Of a stretch of DNA of 23,663 nt, positions 6,844 to 13,507 are shown in pieces (position 1 is the first letter of the stretch; the number at the start of each line of letters is the position of its first letter). A program made the translations under genes and the position numbers. The stretch is from contig JBBING010000033.1 in NCBI GenBank assembly GCA_037444005.1, positions 1 to 23,663 of the forward strand. Direction: 5' to 3'. Origin of the DNA: DATLZC01 sp037444005 (GTDB lineage Bacteria; Chloroflexota; Dehalococcoidia; DSTF01; JACRBR01). The notes below the pieces were generated by a model that worked only from the letters and a program-made list of their open reading frames with translations, was not told the origin of the DNA and did no database searches.

Positions 6844-6870
6844 ACGCCGGGCTCATCCCGAGCCCGGCGT
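6844..6870 (+). terminator. Rho-independent terminator of the groEL transcript
   Basis: A perfect 11-bp stem (ACGCCGGGCTC with its complement, loop ATCCC) is followed by TTCGTCTTCG. It lies 24 nt after the stop of the 148-residue gene. This is the clearest intrinsic terminator in the window. Confidence 0.85.
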
Positions 6871-6931
6871 TTCGTCTTCGGGGCGCGGCCGGGGCTGGCC
6901 GGGCGGACGGCCGTGTGGTGTAATAGCTGAA

Positions 6932-6972
6932 CGGCATTCAGTGGAGCCGCCTCGGCATTCGGTGGAGCCGCC
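6932..6972 (+). repeat. Tandem 21-bp duplication covering the ubiB ribosome-binding site
   Basis: Two 20-nt copies (6932-6951 and 6953-6972) repeat with period 21 and one mismatch (A6940/G6961). Each carries the GGTGGAG/AGTGGAG purine core. The second copy ends immediately at the ATG at 6973 and supplies its Shine-Dalgarno sequence; the first is a spare copy 21 nt, seven codons, upstream. Confidence 0.8.
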
Positions 6973-8355
6973 ATGAACGACCGTCCCGACCTGCCGCCCC
7001 TCCGAGCGAAGCCGCCGCGCAACCGCGTGCGCCGCTTCACCAACGTCGGCCGGATGCTCGCCGGCGTCTTCATCGGGTACAAGCTCATCTCCCTCCGCGA
7101 ACGCTGGAAGGGGAGGGAATGGGCCGAGGCCCGGCGCCGCGAGCACCATCTCCGGAGCGCGCGGAGGTTCTACGCCACCGCCGTGCGCCTCCAGGGGCTG
7201 CTCATCAAGACGGGGCAGTTTCTCGGCACCCGGCCCGATCTCGTGCCCGACGAATACGTCGAGGTGCTCTCCCGCCTGCAGGACCAGGTCCCGCCCGAGC
7301 CCTTCCCCGTCATCCGGCGCACCGTCGAGCGCGAGCTCGGCCTGCCCCTGAGCGACGTGTTCGCCGACTTCGACGAGACGCCCATCGCGTCTGCGTCCCT
7401 GGCGCAGGTGCACCGGGCCCGGCTCCGCGACGGACGCGACGCCGCCGTCAAGGTGCAGTATCCGGGCATCGACCGTGTGGTCCACATCGACCTGCGCAAC
7501 CTGCGGTTCTTCGTGGGGCTGCTGAGCCGCCTCGACCGCACGATGGACTACCGGGTCGTGGCGGAGGAGATGAGCCGGCAGGTGCCCCTCGAGCTCGATT
7601 TCGTGGCGGAGGGACGCAACGCCGAGCGCGTGCGCCGGAACTTCGCGGACCATCCGCAGATCGTGGTGCCGGAGATCTACTGGGACTACACGACGCGCCG
7701 CGTGCTCACCATGGAGTACATTGAGGGCGTGAAGGTGACGGACATCGCCGCCCTCGAAGCCATGGGTGTCGACAAGCGGGAGGTGGCGCGGCTGCTCGTG
7801 GAGTCCTACCTGACGCAGATGCTGCGCCACGGTTTCTTCCACGCGGACCCGCACCCCGGGAACCTCATCATCCAGCCCGGCCCGCGGGTGGCGTTCGTCG
7901 ACTTCGGGATGGCGAAGGAGCTGCCGCCGTCCTTCCGCGAGCTCTTCGTGCGCTTCAACCGCGCGATGGTCGCGGCGGACCATCAGGCCATGGGGCAGGC
8001 GTTCCGCGACATGGGCTTCCGCATGAAGCGCGACGACCAGGAGTCGTACGCCGCGCTGAGCAATGCCTACATCGGGAACATCGTGCGGAAGACCGGCGAC
8101 CGCGGCTATGCGGACCAGGAGCTGCTGCGCGAGTCGTTCCTCGAGGTGATGGCGTTGCTCAAGCGCAACCCGCTCGTGGCGATGCCGAGCGAGCTTCTGC
8201 TGGTGGGACGGGTCACCGGCCTGCTCAACGGCCTGGGCAAGATCCTCGATTCGCGCGTGAATCTGCTCGAAGCCATCGGCCGCGTCGTCTCGGAGGACGG
8301 TATCGGCGGTCAGCAGTCAGCGGTCAGCGGTCAGCAGTCAGCGTTCAGCGCGTAG
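6973..8355 (+). CDS. ubiB: ABC1/UbiB-family atypical kinase-like ATPase
   Basis: 460-residue member of the ABC1/ADCK/UbiB family, membrane-linked ATPases needed for isoprenoid quinone synthesis or lipid handling. Family hallmarks are all present: the KxGQ motif KTGQFLGTRPDLVP (79-92), the Ala-rich loop ASASLAQVHRA (139-149) in place of a Gly-rich loop, the ATP lysine K160 in AAVKVQYPG, ELDFVAEGRNAER (207-219), HADPHPGNL (290-298) and VDFGMAKE (309-316). Unlike E. coli UbiB, no clear C-terminal pair of membrane helices is seen. The last 16 residues (GQQSAVS repeated, then GQQSAFSA) are translated from a heptamer DNA repeat and are not part of the family fold. No other quinone gene is nearby, so the lipid substrate is open. 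The gene symbol marks the family, not a proven ubiquinone role. Confidence 0.9.
   Translation: MNDRPDLPPLRAKPPRNRVRRFTNVGRMLAGVFIGYKLISLRERWKGREWAEARRREHHLRSARRFYATAVRLQGLLIKTGQFLGTRPDLVPDEYVEVLSRLQDQVPPEPFPVIRRTVERELGLPLSDVFADFDETPIASASLAQVHRARLRDGRDAAVKVQYPGIDRVVHIDLRNLRFFVGLLSRLDRTMDYRVVAEEMSRQVPLELDFVAEGRNAERVRRNFADHPQIVVPEIYWDYTTRRVLTMEYIEGVKVTDIAALEAMGVDKREVARLLVESYLTQMLRHGFFHADPHPGNLIIQPGPRVAFVDFGMAKELPPSFRELFVRFNRAMVAADHQAMGQAFRDMGFRMKRDDQESYAALSNAYIGNIVRKTGDRGYADQELLRESFLEVMALLKRNPLVAMPSELLLVGRVTGLLNGLGKILDSRVNLLEAIGRVVSEDGIGGQQSAVSGQQSAFSA
8309..8350 (+). repeat. Heptamer array, left arm (six units, inside the ubiB 3' end)
   Basis: Six head-to-tail 7-nt units: GTCAGCA, GTCAGCG, GTCAGCG, GTCAGCA, GTCAGCG, TTCAGCG. 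Three units make 21 nt, so the array reads as a repeat of seven codons in the ubiB frame. The stop TAG follows at 8353. The units are the reverse complement type of those at 8818-8897. Confidence 0.95.
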
Positions 8356-8401
8356 CGGCCAGCCGCCGGAGGGTGGCGCCCGGGGGCCGGGAAGGGCGCT
8401 G

Positions 8402-8540
8402 CGGTCATGCTGGGCCCGGGGGCGAGGGCGGGTGGCCATGCTGAGCCCGGCCGGAGGGGCGGTGTGGTCATGCTGAGGCCGGCCGGAGGGGCGCTGTGGT
8501 CATGCTGAGGCCGGCCGGAGGGCGGCCGAAGCATCTCTTC
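8402..8540 (+). repeat. Four ~32-bp tandem repeats ending in a palindrome arm
   Basis: Copies begin near 8402, 8433, 8465 and 8497, with periods of 31, 32 and 32. Each starts GGTCATGCTGA or a one-base variant and continues into a CCGGCCGGAGGG segment. The last copy runs on into CCGAAGCATCTCT (8526-8538), which is complemented exactly at 8699-8711. The region between 8356 and 8900 has no gene; these repeats and their right-hand partners account for it. Confidence 0.9.
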
Positions 8541-8697
8541 TCCTCCACGGCCATCGCTTGCCCATCGGGATCGGTCCGGGCATGAGCCGACCGGCGCGGC
8601 TATGAGCCGACCGCCCGGCATCGAGTCGCGGCGCCGGCGGCGGGTTCGGGATGACCACGGGCCTGGCCGGTCGGTGGGTTTCGCGCGACGAGGGGGC

Positions 8698-8776
8698 GAG
8701 AGATGCTTCGGCCCCGCTTTCAGCGGGACTTCAGCATGACAGAACGCCCCGCCTTCCAGCGGGACCTCGGCGTGAC
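8698..8776 (-). repeat. Two ~36-bp repeats, inverted partner of the 8402-8540 array
   Basis: Read on the minus strand, two copies begin GTCACGCCGAGGTCCCGC (8776) and GTCATGCTGAAGTCCCGC (8740) and the second continues to CCGAAGCATCTCTC (8698). TCAGCATGAC at 8731-8740 complements 8499-8508, and AGAGATGCTTCGG at 8699-8711 complements 8526-8538. The two sets thus face each other around a centre near 8619, as in nonautonomous palindromic repeat elements. Confidence 0.85.
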
Positions 8777-8817
8777 ATCGACCGTCCGCCACGCATCCGG
8801 CCTCGAAAGGTGTGAAC

Positions 8818-8897
8818 GCTGACGGCTGACGGCTGACCGCTGAAGGCTGAAGGCTGAAGGCTGAAGGCTGAAAGCTGAAAGCTGACGGCTGACCGCT
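8818..8897 (+). repeat. Heptamer array, right arm (eleven units plus a partial)
   Basis: Eleven 7-nt units of GCTGACG, GCTGACC, GCTGAAG or GCTGAAA follow one another, then a final GCT. The units complement the GTCAGCG-type units at 8309-8350, so the two arrays bracket the interior repeats as inverted arms. The array ends 3 nt before the stop codon of the minus-strand membrane protein gene. Confidence 0.95.
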
Positions 8898-8900
8898 CCC

Positions 8901-9080
8901 CTACCCCTTCCGCAGCGCGTTGGTGTACAGCGCGCCGACCAGGTTCAGCAGCAGGAGGAGCCCGACCCCTCCGGGGCCGAGCCAGCGCTCGACCGCCATG
9001 TACACGGCCATGAAGGCGAGGAGGTAGTCCCAGCGGACCCGCTTGAGGAAGGGCTGCGGCGCCTGTCGTTCCGTCGTCAT
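8901..9080 (-). CDS. Small two-helix membrane protein
   Basis: 59 residues from the ATG at 9080 to the TAG at 8901; family not recognised. A polar, basic start (TTERQAPQPFLKRVRW) precedes two hydrophobic segments, YLLAFMAVYMAVERWL (about 19-34) and VGLLLLLNLVGALY (about 38-51), with a short basic tail. This is the pattern of a small helical-hairpin membrane protein. A longer reading from 9137 would start inside the candidate -35 element. There is no clear Shine-Dalgarno sequence. Its 3' end abuts the heptamer repeat array. Coding is likely but not certain given its size. Confidence 0.5.
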   Translation of the reverse strand: MTTERQAPQPFLKRVRWDYLLAFMAVYMAVERWLGPGGVGLLLLLNLVGALYTNALRKG

Positions 9081-9107
9081 ACGATGTCGCTGTCTAGCCG
9101 CCACCGC

Positions 9108-9137
9108 AGTATGTATCGGCAGGCAGGGGGCGAACAA
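9108..9137 (-). promoter_or_regulatory. Candidate promoter of the small membrane protein
   Basis: On the minus strand TTGTTC (9137-9132) and CATACT (9113-9108) are separated by 18 nt. A start near 9101 would give a leader of about 20 nt before the ATG at 9080. Confidence 0.4.
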
Positions 9138-9404
9138 GAGCCCCAGGGCCTGGACGGACGGCCCGGACCGTGCGAGGCTGGACGGCAGGGGGGCGGCGCC
9201 GCGCGGGGCGTGCCCCCGGGGCCGTGGTCAGAGGTTGGTGACAGGCGGGCGTTATGGTAAATCGCACGCCGGCGGCCGCGGACTGTAATGCTCGCCCGCG
9301 TACGAGCGTTCAATGCGTGATGAGATCGCCGACGCGATCCGAAGGAGGCGGGTCGGCTCCACGTAAAGAAATCGGGAAAGGTCGCTGTTCACCGGCCCGT
9401 CACG

Positions 9405-9434
9405 TTGACGGGCGGCGAACGTGGGCCGTATGAT
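9405..9434 (+). promoter_or_regulatory. Sigma70-type promoter upstream of the Tad locus
   Basis: TTGACG (9405-9410) and TATGAT (9429-9434) are separated by 18 nt; five of six matches in each hexamer. Transcription would begin near 9441, about 610 nt before the flp start codon, with no convincing gene in between. It is the best promoter found upstream of the Tad operon. Confidence 0.65.
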
Positions 9435-9440
9435 AGCGAG

Positions 9441-9838
9441 ACCTCCCGGCAGGCGGCCGGCTGGTGGCGCCGCCTGCCACTCAGAGACCGTGAGGCGCGT
9501 CGGCTCGGAGGAGGCGCGGCTCACGGAACGCCAAGTTCCCCCTGACGACGAAGGACGCCGTCGAGGAATCCGCCAGAGGAGGGAGGATGAGGAGCGGGCG
9601 GCGGTGAGCGATCTTCGACGGAACGGCCCGGCCGGGGCCCCTCCCGTGCCGCTCCGCTCGCCCGTTCAGCCGCAAGGGTAACCGAATAGACAACTCCCCG
9701 GGCCGGACGTCAGGTTCGCGGCCGAGGCGTCCGGTCCCGGGGCCCGACACAGGAACGGGGTCGCCGTCCCTGCGCCGTTCTCAGTATATCGCGAGAGCGT
9801 CGCACGCGCCGCGCCCCCGTGACACCAGCGCGGCGCGT
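9441..9838 (+). other. Possible structured RNA or long 5' leader upstream of flp
   Basis: The gene-free stretch 9081-10050 contains one promoter-defined unit. Just after its expected start is a perfect 10-bp stem-loop (9448-9457 with 9469-9478, 11-nt loop). At its far end is a perfect 11-bp stem-loop (9804-9814 with 9828-9838, 13-nt loop) followed by TCCGCTTTCC. I find no tRNA T-loop motif, no CIRCE and no cyclic-di-GMP riboswitch core (GCAAA-type motifs are missing). It may be an RNA gene of about 400 nt or a leader of the pilus operon; the sequence does not decide. The rest, 9839-10050, is GC-rich with no feature I can name apart from the flp ribosome-binding site. Confidence 0.35.
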
Positions 9839-10050
9839 CCGCTTTCCCGGCGGGCCGCCGCCCGAAGGGAGGTGAGATCCCGCAGGGAGGACCGTAACGA
9901 CGCGAACGACCCCGTGGCGGGCCGGCCCGCAACGATGCGATGGGCTGCCACGACCGGGGGGAAAGCTGGCAGATCCGCCGTGCGGCGGGAAGCCCGGGGC
10001 GGAACCGGACGGCCGCCGCGGGTGACGCAACAACCTCAGAGGAGGAAGAC

Positions 10051-10281
10051 GTGACGTTCATCAACGACATCCTGACGAAGGTCTGGCTCGGCCTGAAGAG
10101 CCTGAAGGACGAGCGCGGCCAGGACCTGATCGAGTACGCGCTGCTGAGCGGCGTCATCGCCATCGCTTTGGTAGCACTGTGGGCCTCGGGCGTGCTCAAC
10201 ACGGCCCTCAGCTCAATGGCCAGCGGCATTTCAAACTGCATCGATTTCAACGACATCTCCGACTGTACTCCGGGTCCGTAG
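10051..10281 (+). CDS. flp: Flp-type pilin (major Tad pilin)
   Basis: 76-residue type IVb pilin precursor. The leader ends at ERG, and cleavage between G23 and Q24 would leave mature QDLIEYALLSG, with the family Glu at +5 (E28) and Tyr at +6. One hydrophobic helix (about 30-50) follows, which packs the pilus core. The mature chain is about 53 residues. The C-terminal end carries two cysteines, C63 and C72, nine residues apart, which could form a small disulfide loop. The GTG at 10051 is chosen because GAGGAGG lies 5 nt before it; longer readings begin in the GC-rich leader without a ribosome-binding site. It is the first gene of the Tad operon. Confidence 0.93.
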   Translation: MTFINDILTKVWLGLKSLKDERGQDLIEYALLSGVIAIALVALWASGVLNTALSSMASGISNCIDFNDISDCTPGP

Positions 10282-10293
10282 CGCGTGAGCAAC

Positions 10294-10327
10294 CACCCGC
10301 CGGCCGGGCTGGCCCGGCCGGCGGGTG
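10294..10327 (+). terminator. 15-bp intercistronic hairpin after flp
   Basis: Perfect 15-bp stem (CACCCGCCGGCCGGG and complement) with a CTGG loop, starting 13 nt after the flp stop; CAGCCCTTTCCC follows. The T-tract is poor, so partial termination or protection of the upstream flp message from 3' decay is more likely than a full stop. Either would give much more pilin than assembly proteins from one promoter. Confidence 0.8.
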
Positions 10328-10359
10328 CAGCCCTTTCCCGTACGGGAGGAACCTTTGAC

Positions 10360-10842
10360 GTGAGACGCACCGTTCCGCAAGCTTCGAGACACACGGACCG
10401 CGGACAAACGTTGATCGAATTCGCGTTCATCGCGCCGCTGATCTTCTTGTTTCTCTTCGTGATCGTCGACTTCGGCATCGCGCTGGACCGGCGCATCACC
10501 CTCCAGCACGCCGTCCGCGAGGGCGCCCGCTACGGCGCCGTCACGGACAGCGTCGACGCCATCAAACAGGTCACCGTGCAGCAGGCGCAGGGCCTGGTAC
10601 CCGAGAACAAGGTCACCGTCTGCTACGAACCGTTCCCGCTCACGCCGGTGCCGGGCGTGACGCCCGTCCCGGCGGGACAGACCGGCAGCGGCGTGCGCGT
10701 GACCGCGGAACTCAAGTACGAATTCCCTATCATGCGGGAGATTCTCGGGGCGTTCGGCATTGCGCCCTTCTTCATCGATATGAGCCCGAGCGGCAGCGCC
10801 CGGATGGAACGCTCGGTGGCGAGCCCGACGCCATGTCAGTGA
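10360..10842 (+). CDS. tadE: TadE-like minor pilin/pseudopilin
   Basis: 160 residues. Short basic leader, then DRGQTLIEFAFIAPLIFLF: G15-Q16 is a prepilin-type cleavage site with Glu at +5 (E20) and one hydrophobic helix (about 19-40). This is the TadE pseudopilin pattern. The helix is followed by the usual extracytoplasmic start RRITLQHAVREGARYGAV, a Pro-rich stretch (about 92-106) and a beta-rich end. The GTG at 10360 is chosen: GGAGGA lies 9 nt upstream, whereas a GTG at 10285 would put the intercistronic hairpin inside the coding region. The stop overlaps the next start by 10 nt, indicating translational coupling. Confidence 0.88.
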   Translation: MRRTVPQASRHTDRGQTLIEFAFIAPLIFLFLFVIVDFGIALDRRITLQHAVREGARYGAVTDSVDAIKQVTVQQAQGLVPENKVTVCYEPFPLTPVPGVTPVPAGQTGSGVRVTAELKYEFPIMREILGAFGIAPFFIDMSPSGSARMERSVASPTPCQ

Positions 10843-12194
10843 CGAATCGCATCTTCCGCTGGCGGGCCGCGAGAGGCGGCGAACGGGGACAGGCCATCAT
10901 CATGTTCGTGGGGATCCTCACGATCATCTTCGTGGTCGGCGTCATCGTCGTGGACTGGGGCCTCTGGTTGAGCGAACGGAGGGGCGTGCGGCGCGCCGCC
11001 GACCTGGCGGCCCTGGCGGGCTCGCTGGACCTGCCCTACGTCCCGGGTTCGGGGAACGACCCGCGCGTCAGCGCGCTCGAATGGGCGGCGCGGAACGGCT
11101 ACGCGGACGGCGTGGACGGCGTCGAAGTGGAGGTCGAGCTGCTCTGCGCCAATAAGATCCTCAACCCGCCTTCGGGGATCTGTCGGAATCCGAACCCCTC
11201 GAGCGACGAACCCTCGCCGTGCGTGCCGGAGCGCGGATGCGACAGCATCCGGGTCACCATCCGCAAGCCGGGGCGGCATCTCTTCTCCTCGATCTTCGGG
11301 ATTTCGGGGTTGCACGTGGGATCGGGCGCGGTGGCCAGCCTGGCGTTCGATCTTGTCCCGCTCGACACGGTGCTGATGGTAGACGCGACCGGCAGTATGG
11401 GCGCCTCCCCGCCGTGCAATAACAGTGACACGAATTCGGGCTGCCCCATCAAGGAGGCGAAAGACGCCGCAAGCGACTTCGTCGACATTCTGTTGCCCGA
11501 GGACGATCCGAGTTCGTTGACGCGCGTGGGCTTTGCGCCCTACCGGGGTTGCTACCGGCCGCCGCGCCAGCACGACGACTGCGTGCCGGCGTCAAACGTC
11601 ATCGCCCTGACGAACGACCCGGACCGGCTCCAAGCGGGGATCCGGGCGACGCAGTCGGAGGGCGGGACGGGAACGAACGTGTGTCTCGCGCTGTGGCAGG
11701 CGCAGCAGCTCCTGGCATCGTCGACTGCGCGGCAGAAGTTCGTGGTGCTGCTCACCGACGGTGACAACACGTACAACGCCGCCAGCTTCGGGAACGGGGC
11801 GCCGCCGATGGCCTGCCGGCCGGATACACGGCCCAGCGAGTCGGACGGCTACGTGGGAACGGACTGCAGACCCGCGCAGACCCGCGAAGTGCAGCTGGAC
11901 CGGAAGACGCTGGCGCTGGCCAATCAGTTGCGGGCGCAGGGGGTGGAGATTTTCGTGGTCGGATTTGGGGTGTGTGGAGGCGCTGACAACGCCCGGACGA
12001 AGACGCCCGGGTACTGCAACGCGGTGGGCCGGCCGGACCACGATAACGAAGCGGACCGGCGGCTGTTGAAGTGCGTCGCGACTTCCACCGAGGGCACGAA
12101 CGACCACTACTTCGAGGTGCCGACGGCGCGAGACCTTCCCCAGGTGTTCCAGATCATCGCCTGGGAGATCGCGGGGCGAGCGCTCACGCAGTAG
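10833..12194 (+). CDS. TadG-like protein with von Willebrand factor A domain
   Basis: 453 residues. The N-terminal TadE/G-like segment ERGQAIIMFVGILT has one membrane helix (about 20-41) and DWGLWLSERRGVRRAADLAALAG (41-63, in pieces), a motif of TadG-type proteins. A large extracytoplasmic part follows. From about 177 it is a VWA domain with a metal site: VDATGSMG (183-190), TGTN (279-282) and LLTDGDN (306-312). More than a dozen cysteines lie outside the helix, suggesting several disulfides. VWA-containing TadG proteins are thought to sit at the pilus base or tip and mediate adhesion or regulate assembly. The helix start has the Gly-Gln of prepilins but not the +5 Glu, so cleavage by prepilin peptidase is doubtful. 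TAGGAGG follows for the next gene 9 nt away. Confidence 0.9.
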   Translation: MSVTNRIFRWRAARGGERGQAIIMFVGILTIIFVVGVIVVDWGLWLSERRGVRRAADLAALAGSLDLPYVPGSGNDPRVSALEWAARNGYADGVDGVEVEVELLCANKILNPPSGICRNPNPSSDEPSPCVPERGCDSIRVTIRKPGRHLFSSIFGISGLHVGSGAVASLAFDLVPLDTVLMVDATGSMGASPPCNNSDTNSGCPIKEAKDAASDFVDILLPEDDPSSLTRVGFAPYRGCYRPPRQHDDCVPASNVIALTNDPDRLQAGIRATQSEGGTGTNVCLALWQAQQLLASSTARQKFVVLLTDGDNTYNAASFGNGAPPMACRPDTRPSESDGYVGTDCRPAQTREVQLDRKTLALANQLRAQGVEIFVVGFGVCGGADNARTKTPGYCNAVGRPDHDNEADRRLLKCVATSTEGTNDHYFEVPTARDLPQVFQIIAWEIAGRALTQ

Positions 12195-12203
12195 GAGGAT
12201 GAC

Positions 12204-13433
12204 ATGAGGGCGCGAACGCGCGCGGATCACGCCAGACGCGAACGTGGGCAGGTCGTCATCCTGTTCGTGGCGGTGTTCACGGCCATCGCGGTGATCGCCG
12301 CCATCGTGGTCGACTTCGGGCTCTGGTTTAGCGAGCGCCGCGGCGCGCAGAAGGACGCCGACGTGTCCGCCCTGGCCGGAGCCTCGGAGCTGATCGACCT
12401 CGCGCCCGGTCAGGAGAACGCCGACGCGGCCGTGGCCGCAGCCGAAGCGATGCTCGGGGCGAACAACCAGACAGAGAACGCCAGCCTCGCCCGGCCGGTA
12501 GTTGTCGACGACTCGTGCTTCGCGTCCGACCCTCGCGACACGTCCGGCGTGCCCGATTCGGTCACTGTGGACGTGCGCCACCGGTCGCGGTCGCTTTTCG
12601 CGAGCATCTTCGGGCTCTTGGCGCCGGACATCGGCGCGCACGCGAGGGCGTGCGCGGGCTCGCTCTACCAGGCGGAGGGCCTGTTCCCGATTGCTGTGCC
12701 GATGACCGGCAACAACAGCGACTGTTTCACCCGGGACGCATCCGGAAAGCCCGTGCCCGTGTTCGGCTCGACATGCGCCATGGCGTTGGGCGCAGGCCAG
12801 GGCTCTTCGGGCGAGACCGGCACGATTCGCCTCTTCAACGACGGTTCACTCGAGTGCAGCGCCAGGACCACCGGAGGAAACCGGGAGCTGCTCGACGAAG
12901 TGAGACAAGGCGGGGCCAACACCACGTGCTCGATCGGTGACCTGATCTACCCGCAGACGGGCGTGGGATCCAATCCGCTCCGAAGCGCCGTACACGATCT
13001 GTTGAGCCTCGAGACGCAGGCTGGTTACCTGTGCGACGAGCGGTTCGGTACGGACGCGAACGTCAACGACGACTTCCTCGAGGTGGTCGAACAGATCCGT
13101 GGGGCTCCTTGGCCTTCCACGACCGCCGTGTTCGCCCGTCGCGACTGCGTGAGCCCTCGCCTTGTCCAACTGATCATCATCGACGCGTACGACACCCAGG
13201 GCAACCAGCCGTCGGAGATACTGGCGTTCGCCAACTTCTTCATCGCCGGCTGCGAACGGGTCGACGACTCAGTCTCCCCGCCGAGGGTCCTGGAGTTCAG
13301 CAATACGTGCGAGCTGCAGGGCCAGCAGGGCCAGATTCGCCTGCGGGGGCTGTTCGTCAACATCTTAGAGACGAACGGGCCGGTGGGGCCCAGAAACAAT
13401 TTCGGCACGCCAGCCATCGCGCTGGTGGAGTAG
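12204..13433 (+). CDS. Second TadG-like protein without VWA domain
   Basis: 409 residues. The N-terminus closely parallels the preceding protein: ERGQVVILFVAVFTAIAVI (13-31), then IVVDFGLWFSERRGAQKDADVSALAGA (34-60, in pieces), the Tad TadE/G-like domain with one membrane helix. Both are followed by a segment LFASIFGLLAPDIGAHARA (131-149) that matches LFSSIFGISGLHVGSGAVA in the first protein, so the two arose by duplication. In place of the VWA domain it has a unique region of about 250 residues with around ten cysteines. The start ATG follows TAGGAGGATGAC. Likely an anchored extracytoplasmic pilus accessory protein; what the C-terminal region binds is not known. Confidence 0.85.
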   Translation: MRARTRADHARRERGQVVILFVAVFTAIAVIAAIVVDFGLWFSERRGAQKDADVSALAGASELIDLAPGQENADAAVAAAEAMLGANNQTENASLARPVVVDDSCFASDPRDTSGVPDSVTVDVRHRSRSLFASIFGLLAPDIGAHARACAGSLYQAEGLFPIAVPMTGNNSDCFTRDASGKPVPVFGSTCAMALGAGQGSSGETGTIRLFNDGSLECSARTTGGNRELLDEVRQGGANTTCSIGDLIYPQTGVGSNPLRSAVHDLLSLETQAGYLCDERFGTDANVNDDFLEVVEQIRGAPWPSTTAVFARRDCVSPRLVQLIIIDAYDTQGNQPSEILAFANFFIAGCERVDDSVSPPRVLEFSNTCELQGQQGQIRLRGLFVNILETNGPVGPRNNFGTPAIALVE

Positions 13434-13451
13434 CGGAGGCGTAATCTTACG

Positions 13452-13463
13452 CGCGGCGCCGCG
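13452..13463 (+). repeat. Palindrome in the gap before cpaB
   Basis: A perfect 12-nt palindrome (CGCGGC with its complement) lies beside a second small one (CGTAA, TC, TTACG at 13440-13451) in the 74-nt gap. There is no T-tract and no good promoter; probably an mRNA processing or stability hairpin, or chance. Confidence 0.3.
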
Positions 13464-13507
13464 TTATCCAGCGGTACCGCAGCACACAACACCGGGGGTA
13501 GCCGGAG

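Noticed and set aside
8331..8792. A minus-strand 153-residue frame between ubiB and the small membrane protein gene
   Set aside because: Its repeated CHAEVPL peptides are translations of the 36-bp and 32-bp DNA repeats. It has no ribosome-binding site and no protein family character.
8309..8897. CRISPR array
   Set aside because: The repeats are contiguous 7-mers or 32-36-mers without unique spacers, and no cas gene is nearby.
9252..9524. A 90-residue minus-strand frame in the leader region
   Set aside because: It has no ribosome-binding site, overlaps the opposite-strand promoter and resembles no family.
9421..9681. An 86-residue plus-strand frame starting at a GTG
   Set aside because: Its start lies within the TTGACG/TATGAT promoter, upstream of the predicted transcript start. 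The composition is Arg/Pro-rich and without structure.
9441..10050. Cyclic-di-GMP (GEMM) riboswitch, T-box or tRNA in the long leader
   Set aside because: I looked for the GCAAA-type core motifs, a T-box TGGNACCGCG segment and a tRNA GTTCRANYC loop and found none.
9940..10050. N-terminal extension of the Flp pilin from an upstream in-frame start
   Set aside because: The extension has no ribosome-binding site and would give an unusually long prepilin leader. GAGGAGG lies directly before the GTG at 10051.
10285..10359. Earlier GTG start for TadE
   Set aside because: It would put the 15-bp hairpin inside the coding sequence and add 25 non-family residues. The GTG at 10360 has a good GGAGGA.
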